From JAGWAJ01 sp965215155 (lineage in GTDB: Bacteria; Acidobacteriota; Vicinamibacteria; Vicinamibacterales; UBA8438), in the NCBI GenBank assembly GCA_965215155.1, contig CBDCCY010000002.1, positions 558,001 to 622,000 of the forward strand: DNA of 64,000 nucleotides. The letters are read 5' to 3'. Position 1 is the first letter of the stretch; the number at the start of each line of letters is the position of its first letter. The position numbers and the translations under genes were made by a program. The notes under the pieces were generated by a model. That model had not been told where the DNA came from, ran no database searches, and saw only the letters and a list, made by a program, of their open reading frames with translations. Of this stretch, positions 52,601 to 61,877 are shown piece after piece.

Positions 52601-53005
52601 ATGGCGTTTGGCGAGGACGTGAAACGCGCCGCCTATCGGCGGGCCAACGGACAGTGTGAGTGCATGCGCCAGTCCTGCATGGCGCACTACGCGGGCCGAT
52701 GTACGAGATCGTTGGCGGATGGATGGCGCGCTCACCGCGTCGATCCGGACGGCCCGGAATCGATGGACAACTGCGAAGCGCTCTGCATTCCCTGCTACGA
52801 GGCGGAGAGCGCCAGACTTCCGCCGGCCCGATTCCGACCCAGGCGGCACTCCATGCCCGACGCGACCCCGCGACCCCACGCCCCGGAGGCTACTTCGATC
52901 CGCGGTGGTGCCGGCGTGGTCGGAGGCCCGGCACGCGTCGACCGGAACGTAGGCGACGCGCCCCGCACTGCGCCCCCGCCCGCGCGCGGCGACCCGGACG
53001 ACTGA
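52601..53005 (+). CDS. Small Cys-rich, HNH-like protein
   Basis: 134 residues; ATG at 52601 with GGAGGG upstream. FGEDVKRAAYRRANGQCECM, RCTRSLADGWRAHRVDPDGP and NCEALCIPCYEAE follow the order of an HNH-type zinc fold (A-W-x-R-x-x-G-x-C, then His, then N-C-x-x-L-C-x-x-C), with Ala-His-Arg at the place of the H of HNH. The last 60 residues are low-complexity. Nuclease activity is uncertain because the second half of the HNH motif is degenerate. Confidence 0.55.
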   Translation: MAFGEDVKRAAYRRANGQCECMRQSCMAHYAGRCTRSLADGWRAHRVDPDGPESMDNCEALCIPCYEAESARLPPARFRPRRHSMPDATPRPHAPEATSIRGGAGVVGGPARVDRNVGDAPRTAPPPARGDPDD

Positions 53006-53159
53006 CTCCACAGCGCACGCTACGCGCCTGCTGCACGATGCCGGTCCCACTGCTCGGTTCGGGGAGGCGGGATTGCGCGGGCGGAGAAGCGGCGACGGAA
53101 GGAAGCTGCTACGGCTCCGAGGCGCTGCGAAGGTCGACGACCCGCCCGGTGCGGTGGAG

Positions 53160-53876
53160 CTACAGTACCAGGCGACCGCCGAGCTGCATGTCCCGCAGCC
53201 GGAACTTCTTCTTGATCTCGGTGAGGGGGCCGAGCCTGGTGATGAACTCGACGTCACGGTCGTCGAGCGTGATGCCATCGGTGCGCGGGAACCGGAAGAG
53301 AGCGCGGATCGACTGATCGTCGTCTCGCTGCAGGACGATCTCGTCCGCTGCGATGGGCGGCCCGTTCCGTCGTTTCAGCATCGTCTCGGCCTTGACCCCA
53401 TCGATCATGCGGCCGAGCAGAGCGAACGGGGACGGCAACCCGACTACCGCCACGGTGTAGAAGGGATCATCCTCGGCGAGGAAGTCCCTGCCGTCCGGCG
53501 GGACCGGCGCGCCGCGGCCGATTACGGCCCGGACGACCGCCTGGCGCACCGGGAGGGCGTTGATCCACAGGACGGTAACGGCCGTGCGCCGGATGCCGGC
53601 GAACTGCTGCGCATCGGCCTCGCCGGGCCGCGGAGGTGCGCCCGCCCCCCCGAAGCCGAAGGGGTCGGGGGCGAGGTAGTAGCCGCTTGCCGACTCTTCC
53701 CGCAACCCGCCCATCACGATGTTGACCCGCTTCGCCCACGGCGAATCGGTCAGCATCTTGCGGACTTCCTTGTCCGACCAGGTGGTGAAGTCCCTCGCGT
53801 CCCAGAAGTCGGCGGCGACGAGGGCCACCCCGGCCAGGAGCCAGACACCGAGGGTGATGCTCACCGGGCGTCGCAT
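53160..53876 (-). CDS. Secreted paralog A, unknown function
   Basis: 238 residues: signal peptide, FWDARDFTTWSDKEVRKMLT, DSPWAKRVNIVMGG, a Gly-rich loop, TVLWINALPVRQAVVRAVIG, PFYTVAVVGLPSP, and the ending KKKFRLRDMQLGGRLVL. It is a clear paralog of the next gene upstream, about half identical over the conserved parts. The W-S-D-K/R-E-V...DSPWAK phrase recurs in hypothetical acidobacterial secreted proteins. I cannot assign a function. Confidence 0.7.
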   Translation of the reverse strand: MRRPVSITLGVWLLAGVALVAADFWDARDFTTWSDKEVRKMLTDSPWAKRVNIVMGGLREESASGYYLAPDPFGFGGAGAPPRPGEADAQQFAGIRRTAVTVLWINALPVRQAVVRAVIGRGAPVPPDGRDFLAEDDPFYTVAVVGLPSPFALLGRMIDGVKAETMLKRRNGPPIAADEIVLQRDDDQSIRALFRFPRTDGITLDDRDVEFITRLGPLTEIKKKFRLRDMQLGGRLVL

Positions 53877-53988
53877 GGCCACTCGTCGCTCCGGGCTCGC
53901 TCCGACCGTCAGCGGCGACCGCCGCACGGACCGTACCCCGGCCGCGAGACGCCCGCCTCCACCGCGGCGCGGACCGGTGTCAGGCAAG

Positions 53989-54699
53989 TTACAGCAGGAG
54001 ACGACCGTCGACCTGCATGTCCCGCAGGCGGAACTTCCGCTTGATCTCGGTTATGGAACCGAACTTGGTGCTGAACTCGACCTCGCGGTCGTCGAGGGTG
54101 AGCGGCTCGTCGCGCGGGAACATGAACATCACCCGGATCGACTGGTCCTCTTCCCGCAGGAACCCGATGTCGATGGGCGGGATCGGAGCCCTGTCCTCGG
54201 GCTTCAGCGTCGTCTCGGCCAGTACTTCGTTGACCATCTGCCCGAGCACCTGGAAGGCCGGCGGCAGACCGAGCACCGCTACGGTGTAGAACGGGTCCTC
54301 CTCCGACAGGAACTGCCGGCCCTCCGGAGGGACCGGAGCGTCGCGCCCGATGAGGCCCCGGACCAGTGCCCGTCGGACCGGCAGGGAGTTGATCCAGACG
54401 ACGGAGACTCTCGTGCGCCGGATGCCGCCGAACCCGTCGCCTCCGCGGCCGCCGCCCCGCACCGCACCCCCGCCGCCCCCGACGCCGAAGCCGCCGCCGG
54501 TGAACTGGCTGTCCTGCTCCTCCTGGAGCCCGCCCATCACGATGTTGACCTGCTTGGCCCACGGCGAGTCGGTCAGCATCCTCTGGACCTCGCGGTCCGA
54601 CCAGTTCGTGAACTCCTTGTCCTCCCAGAAGTCGGCGGCCACGAGAGCCGCGCACGCCACGAGCCAGACGCCGAGCGTCCCGATCAGCTTGCCTCGCAT
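53989..54699 (-). CDS. Secreted paralog B, unknown function
   Basis: 236 residues: signal peptide, FWEDKEFTNWSDREVQRMLT, DSPWAKQVNIVMGGLQEE, a Gly-rich stretch (GGGFGVGGGGG), SVVWINSLPVRRALVRGLIG, PFYTVAVLGLPPA and the ending KRKFRLRDMQVDGRLLL. ATG at 54699 with GGAGGACGGGG upstream. Tandem paralog of the gene at 53160-53876, 112 bp away, so a duplication. Unknown function. Confidence 0.7.
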   Translation of the reverse strand: MRGKLIGTLGVWLVACAALVAADFWEDKEFTNWSDREVQRMLTDSPWAKQVNIVMGGLQEEQDSQFTGGGFGVGGGGGAVRGGGRGGDGFGGIRRTRVSVVWINSLPVRRALVRGLIGRDAPVPPEGRQFLSEEDPFYTVAVLGLPPAFQVLGQMVNEVLAETTLKPEDRAPIPPIDIGFLREEDQSIRVMFMFPRDEPLTLDDREVEFSTKFGSITEIKRKFRLRDMQVDGRLLL

Positions 54700-54895
54700 C
54701 CCCGTCCTCCTTGCTCTCTCCTGGTCACCCGGCGCAGGGCATGACCGCGAGGCGCCCACGGAAGGCCGCCGGCGCGGCCGCGCTCCCGGCAATGGGAGCC
54801 ACTGCTCGTAGCGTATCGGAAACACCGATCGTCGGTCCAGAGGCCCCCGCCGGCGGAGCCTGGCAACTGCACGGACGCCGGTCTCGACGCCGCGC

Positions 54896-55810
54896 TCACG
54901 GGTCGAGCCGCCGGTCGGGAAACAGCCGCGTCAGACCGATGCCCGCCCGCTCGACGCGGACCGTCACGGTATCCCCCGGCGGATCGGGGCGTTCGTAGAC
55001 CACCCGGTACCGGCTCGACAGGTCCTCGTGGCGGATCCCCATGTCGGTCGCCAGGGCCGCCATGGCCTCCGCCATCGCGGTAGCGATGACGACGGAGGTG
55101 TACCGTCCGCCCGTGTCGCCCGCCAGGTCGGGGGCCAGCCCGCTTACCGACCCGTCGGTGTCGCGCCCCCGGACGTACCAGTGGACCACGTGCACGATCA
55201 CCCCGGCGGCCCGCAGGCGGTTGATGAACCGCACGTACCGCCGGTCGTTCATGAATCCGCTCGCCTCGCCGGTGCTGGTGACCAGGGCGACGAAGACCGG
55301 CCACGCCTCGTCGCCGCCGTAGCGCCGCTCCAGAGTCTCGCGGATCCCGTCCGCGAGGCGCACACCGCCCGTTTCGTCCGGGAAGAGGGACGCGCCCGCG
55401 GACAACAGGGCCGCGCGATCCGTAGTGAACTCGACGTGCTGGCGGACGTGTCCGCCGATGGTGAACAGGCCGACTTGGTGTGGGGGCGGCAGCGACTCCA
55501 GGAACGCCGCGACCGCGTCGCGGAGCGCGTTGACGGCATGGCCGGCCCGAATCGACTCGCCATTGTCGACCAGGAGCGCGACCCGCATCGGCTCCGTGCC
55601 CGCCGTGGCCGACACGACCCGCGCGCGGCGCCCGCCCTCGAAGACGCGAAACTCCTCGGGCGCGAGGTCGGCCAGCGGCCGGCCGAGCACGTCCAGCACG
55701 CGAACGTAGACGACGTTCCGGTCCTGCGCGAACGCAACCGGGGCGGCCGCGAGACCCGCGGCGAGGACGAGAACGCCGGCCGCCATCCGAGCCCCTGCCT
55801 GGCGCGGCAT
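54896..55810 (-). CDS. VWFA-related acidobacterial secreted protein, copy 1
   Basis: 304 residues with a signal peptide. VYVRVLDVLGRPLADLAPEE opens a short beta domain typical of the 'VWFA-related Acidobacterial domain' family, followed by a von Willebrand A fold in which MRVALLVDNGESIRAG replaces the MIDAS D-x-S-x-S (here D-x-G-x-S), with GLFTIGG and VFVALVTSTGEASG later. The ending YRVVYERPDPPGDTVTVRVE is shared by all four copies. Likely an extracytoplasmic adhesion or assembly protein; metal binding may be weakened. Confidence 0.82.
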   Translation of the reverse strand: MPRQAGARMAAGVLVLAAGLAAAPVAFAQDRNVVYVRVLDVLGRPLADLAPEEFRVFEGGRRARVVSATAGTEPMRVALLVDNGESIRAGHAVNALRDAVAAFLESLPPPHQVGLFTIGGHVRQHVEFTTDRAALLSAGASLFPDETGGVRLADGIRETLERRYGGDEAWPVFVALVTSTGEASGFMNDRRYVRFINRLRAAGVIVHVVHWYVRGRDTDGSVSGLAPDLAGDTGGRYTSVVIATAMAEAMAALATDMGIRHEDLSSRYRVVYERPDPPGDTVTVRVERAGIGLTRLFPDRRLDP

Positions 55811-55994
55811 CGTCGATCCTCTCACCCGCCGCAGTCGTCGCACCGACTCGCCGCCGCGGCAAGCCGAGGCACCGGATCCTGCGGGCGGGACCGCAGTGCG
55901 ATCGGATGGGCGCGCGCCCACAATCGTCGCCTGACGGCTTCGCTCGGTGCCCGGTCAATCCTGCGGCGTCCGCGCCGGTCCACGGCGCAGACGC

Positions 55995-56909
55995 CTACCG
56001 GTCCAGGTCTCGATCCGGATACAGGCGCACGCCGACCGCCGGGCGCGTCACGCGGACCCGGACGCGCCGCCCCGGCGGATCGGGGCGCTCGTAGACCAGG
56101 ACGTAGCGACTCGACATCTCTTCGTAATGGGCGCCCAGTTCAGCTCCGAGCTCCGCCATCGCGTTGACCATGCCGGTGGCTACCGCGAGCGAGCGGTAGC
56201 GGCCGCCGGTGTTCCCGGTCAGGTTGACGGCGAAGCTCGTCGCCGAGTCGGGCCGGTCGCGCCCCGCCGCCGACCACTGCACGACGTGAATCATCACGCC
56301 AGCCGCGCGCAGATCGTTCACGAATCGCAGGAAGCGCCGATCGTTCATGAAGGCGCTCGCCTCGGGGGCATCGCTCAGGAGCGCCACGAAGACCGGCCAA
56401 GCCTCGTCCCCGTCGTAGCGCCGGTCGAGCGTCTCCCGGATCGCGTCGACGAACCGGACGCCGCCCGCCTGGTCGGTGAAGATGCTGCGCCCGGTTTCGA
56501 TCAGCTCCTCCCGGTCGGTGGTGAAGTCGACGAGCCGACGCACCTGGCCGCCGATCGTGAACAAGCCGACGGCATGCTGCGGCGGCAGGGCCTCGAGGAA
56601 AGCGGCCACTGCGTCGCGTAGCGGATTGACGGCCTGACCGGCCCGCATCGCGTCGCCGTTGTCGACCAGCAGGGAGATCTTCATCGGCTCGGAGCCGTTG
56701 CGGACGGCAACGACGCGCCCTTCGCGCCCGCTCTCCTCGACCTCGAACTCGTCCTGCGTCACGTCTGCCACCGGCCGGCCGGCCAGGTCCATCACGTGCA
56801 CGTAGCCGACCCGGACCTCTTGCGCGGACGCAAGCGGGACGGCGAGCCCGACGACGACGCTCACGACCAGGACCGTGCGCCGTGCGCGCCGGCTCATCCT
56901 TCCGACCAT
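55995..56909 (-). CDS. VWFA-related acidobacterial secreted protein, copy 2
   Basis: 304 residues, the same plan as copy 1: VGYVHVMDLAGRPVADVTQD, then MKISLLVDNGDAMRAG (D-x-G-x-A at the MIDAS), GLFTIGGQVRRLVDFTTDRE, VFVALLSDAPEASAFMNDR and YVLVYERPDPPGRRVRVRVT. ATG at 56909 with AAGGAG upstream. Its stop codon falls inside a variant copy of the dispersed palindromic repeat (55919-55996). Confidence 0.82.
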   Translation of the reverse strand: MVGRMSRRARRTVLVVSVVVGLAVPLASAQEVRVGYVHVMDLAGRPVADVTQDEFEVEESGREGRVVAVRNGSEPMKISLLVDNGDAMRAGQAVNPLRDAVAAFLEALPPQHAVGLFTIGGQVRRLVDFTTDREELIETGRSIFTDQAGGVRFVDAIRETLDRRYDGDEAWPVFVALLSDAPEASAFMNDRRFLRFVNDLRAAGVMIHVVQWSAAGRDRPDSATSFAVNLTGNTGGRYRSLAVATGMVNAMAELGAELGAHYEEMSSRYVLVYERPDPPGRRVRVRVTRPAVGVRLYPDRDLDR

Positions 56910-56991
56910 GGTTCGACTCCTTCGTCGATCGCGTCCTGCGTCGATCGTGTCCCGCATCAGGAGCAAGCGCAGCGCGGCACCCGCCTGCCGA

Positions 56992-58017
56992 TCAAGGGTC
57001 GATCGCGCGGTCGCGGTACAACTGCAGCGCGACAGCGGGCCGCGTTACCCGCATCATGACTCTCCGTCCAGGGGGGTCCGGCCGCTCGTAGGTCAGCATG
57101 TAGCGAGTCGACACCTCGTCGTAGTGGGCCCCGATGTCGGCCGCAAGGTCCGTCATGGCGCCGACCATGCCGGTCGCCGCGGCGACAGAAACGTATCGCC
57201 CCCCGGTGACCTCGGTGAGGCTGAGGGCGATCGTGTGTGTTGCCGACGTCCCGCGGCCGCCCGCGTCCCGATCCACGAGCGACCGCCGTCCGCGCTCGGC
57301 GAATCTCTCCCCGGAAGGACCGGCTGCGCCGAACGCGCCCACGCCGAATCCCTCCTCCCGCAGCACGCGGCGGGCGCTGTTCCACTGCACGACGTGAACG
57401 ATCGCGCCGCGTGCCCGCAGCGACTCGACGAAACGCCGGTACCGCCGCTCGTTCAGGAACGCGCTCGCCTCCCCGGAGTCGGTGATCAGGGCGACGAAGA
57501 CCGGCCACACCTCGTCCTCGTCGTAGCGGCGCTCGAGGGTCTCCCGGATCGAGTCCACGAAGCGGACGCCGTCGGTCTCGTCGGTGAAGAGCCCCCTGGC
57601 TCGTTCGACGAGCTCCCCGCGGTCCGTCGTGAAGTCAGCGACCTGGCGAATCTGGCCGCCGATGGTGAACAGGCTGACGAGGTGCTGCGGCGGAAGCGTC
57701 TCGAGGAATCCCGCAACGGCGTCCCGCATCGGATTGACGGCCTGGCCGGCGCGCATCGCCTCGCCGTTGTCGACGAGCAACGCGACCCGCATCGGCTCGG
57801 TGCCGACGCGCACCGACACCACCCGGCCCGGGACCCGGTCCTCCGCCACCTGAAACTCCTCCGGTGCGAGGTCGGTCACCGGTTGCCCCTGCTGGTCCAG
57901 GACCTGGACGTAGGCCACGCGCTGCTCCTGGGCCGCGGCCCCGCCCGCGAGAGCGATGCACGCGATCGCCGCCGCCACGACCGTCCACGCTCGCACGCTG
58001 CGGATTCGATACGCCAT
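56992..58017 (-). CDS. VWFA-related acidobacterial secreted protein, copy 3, with insertion
   Basis: 341 residues, the same plan: VAYVQVLDQQGQPVTDLAPE, MRVALLVDNGEAMRAG, SLFTIGGQIRQVADFTTDRG, VFVALITDSGEASAFLNER, VVQWNSARR and YMLTYERPDPPGRRVMMRVT. It is longer than the others by about 37 residues between VVQWNS and the next shared segment (REEGFGVGAFGAAGPSG, then RRSLVDRDAGG), a loop insertion on the A-domain surface. Confidence 0.82.
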   Translation of the reverse strand: MAYRIRSVRAWTVVAAAIACIALAGGAAAQEQRVAYVQVLDQQGQPVTDLAPEEFQVAEDRVPGRVVSVRVGTEPMRVALLVDNGEAMRAGQAVNPMRDAVAGFLETLPPQHLVSLFTIGGQIRQVADFTTDRGELVERARGLFTDETDGVRFVDSIRETLERRYDEDEVWPVFVALITDSGEASAFLNERRYRRFVESLRARGAIVHVVQWNSARRVLREEGFGVGAFGAAGPSGERFAERGRRSLVDRDAGGRGTSATHTIALSLTEVTGGRYVSVAAATGMVGAMTDLAADIGAHYDEVSTRYMLTYERPDPPGRRVMMRVTRPAVALQLYRDRAIDP

Positions 58018-58143
58018 GAGTCCTACCCTTTCCTGTTCGCCCGGGATCGTCCCGGACCGCCGGGTGCTTCCACGTCGCTCGGATTCGGTGCGCCGGTCGC
58101 CGACCGCCATCGTCCTCCCGTGTTCCGTGCAAGGTCCTCGCCG

Positions 58144-59058
58144 CTACGGCATGCTCCGGTCACCGAAGAGCTGCAGGTTGACCCCGGGGCGGGTCACGCT
58201 CACGGACACGCTCTGCCCCCCCGGATCGGGACGCTCGTAGATCACGCGGTAGCGTATCGACGCCTGCTCCCAGTGGGTCGCCATGTCGGCCGCGAGCTGT
58301 CGGAGGATGTCCTCATATGCGGTCGCGGCTGCTATCTGCGCGTACCGGCCGCCGGTGTTCTCGGCCAGGTTGATGGCATAGCCGGTTGAAGTCTGCGCCC
58401 GCGTGCCCCCGGCCCCGCGCGAGCTCCAGAGTACGGAATGTACGGTCACGCCGCCGGCGAGCAAGTCTCCGACCCAGCCCATGAAACGGTCCTCGTTCAT
58501 GAATGCGCTCTGCTCGATCCCATCGGTCAGGATCGCGACGAAGATGGGCCACGCTTCGTCACCGTCGAACCGCCGATCCCAGGTCTCCCGAACGCCGTCG
58601 ATGAAGCGGACGCTGCCGGCGTTGTCGACGTGCAGGTCCGCGACCTCCTCGAGCAGCTCGGCCCGGTCGGTCGTGAAGCCGACGCGCCGGAACACCTGGC
58701 CGCCGATCGTGAACAGCCCGATCTCGTGCTCGGGCGGGATCGTCTCGATGAACCCCGTGACCGCGGCGCGCAGGGGGTTGATCGCCTGCCCCATGCTGAT
58801 TCGGCGCCCGTTGTCGACCAGCAGGGCGATCTTCATCGGCTCGGTCCCGACCTCGGCCGAGACGACCTCGGCGGCGTTCCCGTCCTCGCTGACCTGGAAC
58901 TCCTCCGGCGTGAGATCGGTCACCGGTTGGCCCGTCTGGTCGATGACCGCCGCGTAGATCAGGCCGAGCTCCTGGGCCGATGCGGCGCCCGCCAGACCGA
59001 TTCCCGCCAGGCAGGCGGCTACCGCGACCGCCGCGCGCAGCGTAACGAAACGACGCAT
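58144..59058 (-). CDS. VWFA-related acidobacterial secreted protein, copy 4
   Basis: 304 residues, the same plan: LIYAAVIDQTGQPVTDLTPE, MKIALLVDNGRRISMG (MIDAS most altered, D-x-G-R-R), GLFTIGGQVFRRVGFTTDRA, IFVAILTDGIEQSAFMNED and YRVIYERPDPGGQSVSVSVT. ATG at 59058 with GGAGGTCGAGC upstream, the strongest ribosome site of the four, and first in transcription order. The four copies have diverged most at the metal site. Confidence 0.82.
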   Translation of the reverse strand: MRRFVTLRAAVAVAACLAGIGLAGAASAQELGLIYAAVIDQTGQPVTDLTPEEFQVSEDGNAAEVVSAEVGTEPMKIALLVDNGRRISMGQAINPLRAAVTGFIETIPPEHEIGLFTIGGQVFRRVGFTTDRAELLEEVADLHVDNAGSVRFIDGVRETWDRRFDGDEAWPIFVAILTDGIEQSAFMNEDRFMGWVGDLLAGGVTVHSVLWSSRGAGGTRAQTSTGYAINLAENTGGRYAQIAAATAYEDILRQLAADMATHWEQASIRYRVIYERPDPGGQSVSVSVTRPGVNLQLFGDRSMP

Positions 59059-59211
59059 GCTCGACCTCCTTGCATTCGCGGCGTTCCCGCGATTCCTCAT
59101 CGCGTGCCGCTCCGACTCTCCGGACCTCTCCAACTCGCCGCGCGGGCGGTGGACCGGGTTCGCCCACAGTATATAGGCCGGCCCCGCGGTTCGAGCCCGT
59201 TCGCCGCTACA

Positions 59212-60279
59212 ATGACGCAGGCCCGCATGTCGCTCTTCCGACCGGCGATCGACGCTCTCGACGGCTATGTGCCGGGCGAGCAGCCGGACCAGCCGGACGT
59301 CGTCAAGCTCAATACCAACGAGAACGCGTATCCGCCGAGCCCGCGGGCGCTCGAGGCGCTGCGCGCGGTCGACGCGGACCTCCTGCGGCGCTATCCGCAC
59401 CCTGCCGCCGACGAGTTCCGCCGGAGCGCCGCGGCGGCGCTCGGCATCGAGCCGGGGTGGATTCTGGCCGGCAACGGAAGCGACGACCTGCTGACGATGC
59501 TGATGCGCGCCGTCGCCGCCCCCGACCGCGCGGTCGCGTACCCCGCCCCCACATATGTGTTGTACCGCACGCTGGCCGCGATGCAGGAAGCGCCGGTCAT
59601 CGAGACGCCGTTCGACGACGCGTATACGCTGCCGCTGGACGCCCTGGCGCGGGCCGCGGCGGCGCTCACGATCGTCGCCAACCCCAACAGCCCCTCCGGC
59701 ACGGCGGCCCCCCTCGACGCACTCGACGCGCTGGCGGCGCGGCTCGACGGCGTGCTCGTCATCGACGAAGCCTACGTGGAGTTCGGCGACGGCTCGGCCC
59801 TCGATCTCGTTCGCAGATGCGACCGGGTCGTCGTGCTGCGAACGCTCTCGAAGAGCCACGGGTTGGCCGGCCTGCGCCTCGGATTCGCCGTCGCCCAGCC
59901 GTCGCTCCTCGCCGGGCTCGCCAAGGTCAAGGACAGCTACAACGTCGATGCCGTCGCGGCGCGCGTGGGGGCCGCCGCCATCCGCGACGTCGACTACACG
60001 CGTGGCACGGTGGCCCGCATTCGAGGCGCGCGGCGGCGACTGACCGCCTCGCTCACCGCTCTCGGGTTCCGCGTCTGGCCGAGCCAGGCCAACTTCGTGC
60101 TCGCCCGCCCCCCGGACGGGGGGGCCCGGCGCCTGCACGAGGGCCTGCGGTCCCGAGGCATCCTCGTCCGCTACTTCGACGAGCCCCGCCTGGCCGATAC
60201 GCTGCGCATCACGGTGGGGACCGAGGCGCAGAACGAGCACCTGACGGCGACCCTGGCCGCCCTGCTGCGGCCGTCGTGA
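59212..60279 (+). CDS. hisC: Histidinol-phosphate aminotransferase
   Basis: 355 residues, a class I/II PLP aminotransferase of the HisC type. VVKLNTNENAYPPSPRALEA opens, RRYPHPAADEFRRS, GNGSDDLLTMLMRAV and IVANPNSPSGT follow, the PLP-Lys is in RTLSKSHGLAGLRLGFAV, and the Tyr partner is in AYPAPTYVLYR. HisC turns imidazole-acetol phosphate into histidinol phosphate in histidine synthesis. No other his genes are beside it. Start at 59212 or 59227 (both ATG). Confidence 0.93.
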   Translation: MTQARMSLFRPAIDALDGYVPGEQPDQPDVVKLNTNENAYPPSPRALEALRAVDADLLRRYPHPAADEFRRSAAAALGIEPGWILAGNGSDDLLTMLMRAVAAPDRAVAYPAPTYVLYRTLAAMQEAPVIETPFDDAYTLPLDALARAAAALTIVANPNSPSGTAAPLDALDALAARLDGVLVIDEAYVEFGDGSALDLVRRCDRVVVLRTLSKSHGLAGLRLGFAVAQPSLLAGLAKVKDSYNVDAVAARVGAAAIRDVDYTRGTVARIRGARRRLTASLTALGFRVWPSQANFVLARPPDGGARRLHEGLRSRGILVRYFDEPRLADTLRITVGTEAQNEHLTATLAALLRPS

Positions 60280-60420
60280 AAGCCTGCCGCGCGGGCACGA
60301 CGCTTCACCGCACGACGCTATAATGCGCCCCTGCGCCCGCCGCGGGTGGCGCGGGCGCCGGCATCGGCATCGGCAATGGCTCGCGGCCCGCTCCGCCGCC
60401 GGCCCGGGAAGGAACTCCAG

Positions 60421-61488
60421 ATGCTCCGCTCTTGCCTTGCGGCCGCGGTCGGCGTCCTGATCATTCCGGCTGGCCCGATCGGCAGTGCCGCCGGGAACCC
60501 CACCGAAGGCTCCGCGCCGACCGCCGCGGTCGGGCAGTCCGACGTCGACCGCTACGAGCTCGACCGGGCGCGCAAGGTTCGCCGCGACCGCACGCTGCGC
60601 ACGCTGAGCGAGGGCGTGCTCAGGATGCGGAAGCTCACCTACCGCAGCCGCATCGGTGACCTGGACATTCCCTTCTACCTGTTCGAGCCGCTGGAACTGC
60701 GCCGGGACCGGGGCCACGCGGCCCTCATCTGGATTCACGGGGGCGTGCACGGAGACTTCGATCCGTCCTACTTCCCGTTCGTCAAGGAGGCGGTCGACCG
60801 AGGCTACGTCGTGCTCGCGCCCGAGTACCGCGGCAGCACGGGCTACGGCCGTCGCCACCACGAGGCGATCGACTACGGCGGCTTCGAGGTCGACGACTGC
60901 CTGACCGCCCTGGACTACCTGCGCGCCGAGCTCCCGCACGTCGATCCGGAACGCGTGGGCGTGATCGGGTGGAGTCATGGGGGCTTCATCGCGCTCCACT
61001 CGGTCTTCCGCGACCAGACGTCGTTCCGGGCCGCCGCGGCCCTCGTGCCGGTCACCAACCTGGTGTTCCGCCTCTCCTACAAGGGCCCCCGCTATGCACG
61101 CCACTTCATCAGCCAGCCCCGCATCGGCGGCCCGGTGTACGCACGGCGGGACGTCTACGTCGAGCGCTCGCCGCTCTACCACGTCGACCGGCTCGCGACG
61201 CCGCTCCTCGTGCATGTGGCGGACAACGACCGGGACGTCAACTTCGTCGAGGCGCAGCAGCTCATCCATGCGCTCGAGTACCTGAAGCCGAAGCTGGCCG
61301 AGACGCGCATCTACCGCGACCCGCCCGTCGACGAGTTCGGGGGCGGACACCGCTTCAACCGGCGCGTCGACCGCGCGAACGGCTACCGGCGGGTCGACAG
61401 CCCGCACCAGCGGGACTCCTGGAACCGCATCTGGACGTTCCTCGAGTGGCACCTCCGCCCGTACCGGACGACACCCCTCGCCCGGTGA
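60421..61488 (+). CDS. S9-type prolyl oligopeptidase/alpha-beta hydrolase
   Basis: 355 residues with a signal peptide (LAAAVGVLIIPAGPIGSAAG). Alpha/beta hydrolase fold with ALIWIHGGVHGDFDPSYF (oxyanion HGG), VVLAPEYRGSTGYGRRHHEA, the nucleophile in GVIGWSHGGFIALH (G-x-S-x-G), LVHVADNDRDVNFVEA (Asp) and GGHRFN (His). There is no N-terminal propeller, so it is a short S9-like secreted peptidase or esterase. ATG at 60421 has GGGAAGGAA upstream. Confidence 0.87.
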   Translation: MLRSCLAAAVGVLIIPAGPIGSAAGNPTEGSAPTAAVGQSDVDRYELDRARKVRRDRTLRTLSEGVLRMRKLTYRSRIGDLDIPFYLFEPLELRRDRGHAALIWIHGGVHGDFDPSYFPFVKEAVDRGYVVLAPEYRGSTGYGRRHHEAIDYGGFEVDDCLTALDYLRAELPHVDPERVGVIGWSHGGFIALHSVFRDQTSFRAAAALVPVTNLVFRLSYKGPRYARHFISQPRIGGPVYARRDVYVERSPLYHVDRLATPLLVHVADNDRDVNFVEAQQLIHALEYLKPKLAETRIYRDPPVDEFGGGHRFNRRVDRANGYRRVDSPHQRDSWNRIWTFLEWHLRPYRTTPLAR

Positions 61489-61575
61489 ACCGCGACGCCT
61501 CCCCGACCGGGTCGCCGACGGGCGGCTGCCGGCCCCCTCAAGCCCGGCGCGCGACGGCCGATACGTCCACCAGAG

Positions 61576-61839
61576 ATGGTGCACTTTGCGAGACGGCGGT
61601 TGGGCCGGCGGGAGCAGCTCACCGTGCGCACCGCTCCGACGCTCAGCGGCCACCGCATCGTCGTCGGCCATCCGGATGGCCGGCGGGTGGTGCACGACTT
61701 CCCCGACTACTCCGCCCGCTATCTCGGCACGATCGCGATTCAGGCGGAGTTGCTCCGGGACGGGTGGAGACCGGTGCGACCGCCCCGGCGTCGGACCGCC
61801 GCGGTCTGCGGCCGGCCCGTCGGCGCCGCGCGGACGTGA
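61576..61839 (+). CDS. Small hypothetical protein
   Basis: 87 residues. The core GHRIVVGHPDGRRVVHDFPD and LGTIAIQAELLRDGW looks like a compact beta-beta-alpha protein, with basic ends. Third-position GC bias supports coding. No family recognised. It lies 38 bp before the 2H phosphoesterase gene. Confidence 0.5.
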   Translation: MVHFARRRLGRREQLTVRTAPTLSGHRIVVGHPDGRRVVHDFPDYSARYLGTIAIQAELLRDGWRPVRPPRRRTAAVCGRPVGAART

Positions 61840-61877
61840 GCCGCGGCCGGCCGGGTACGACGCGGATCGAACCGACG

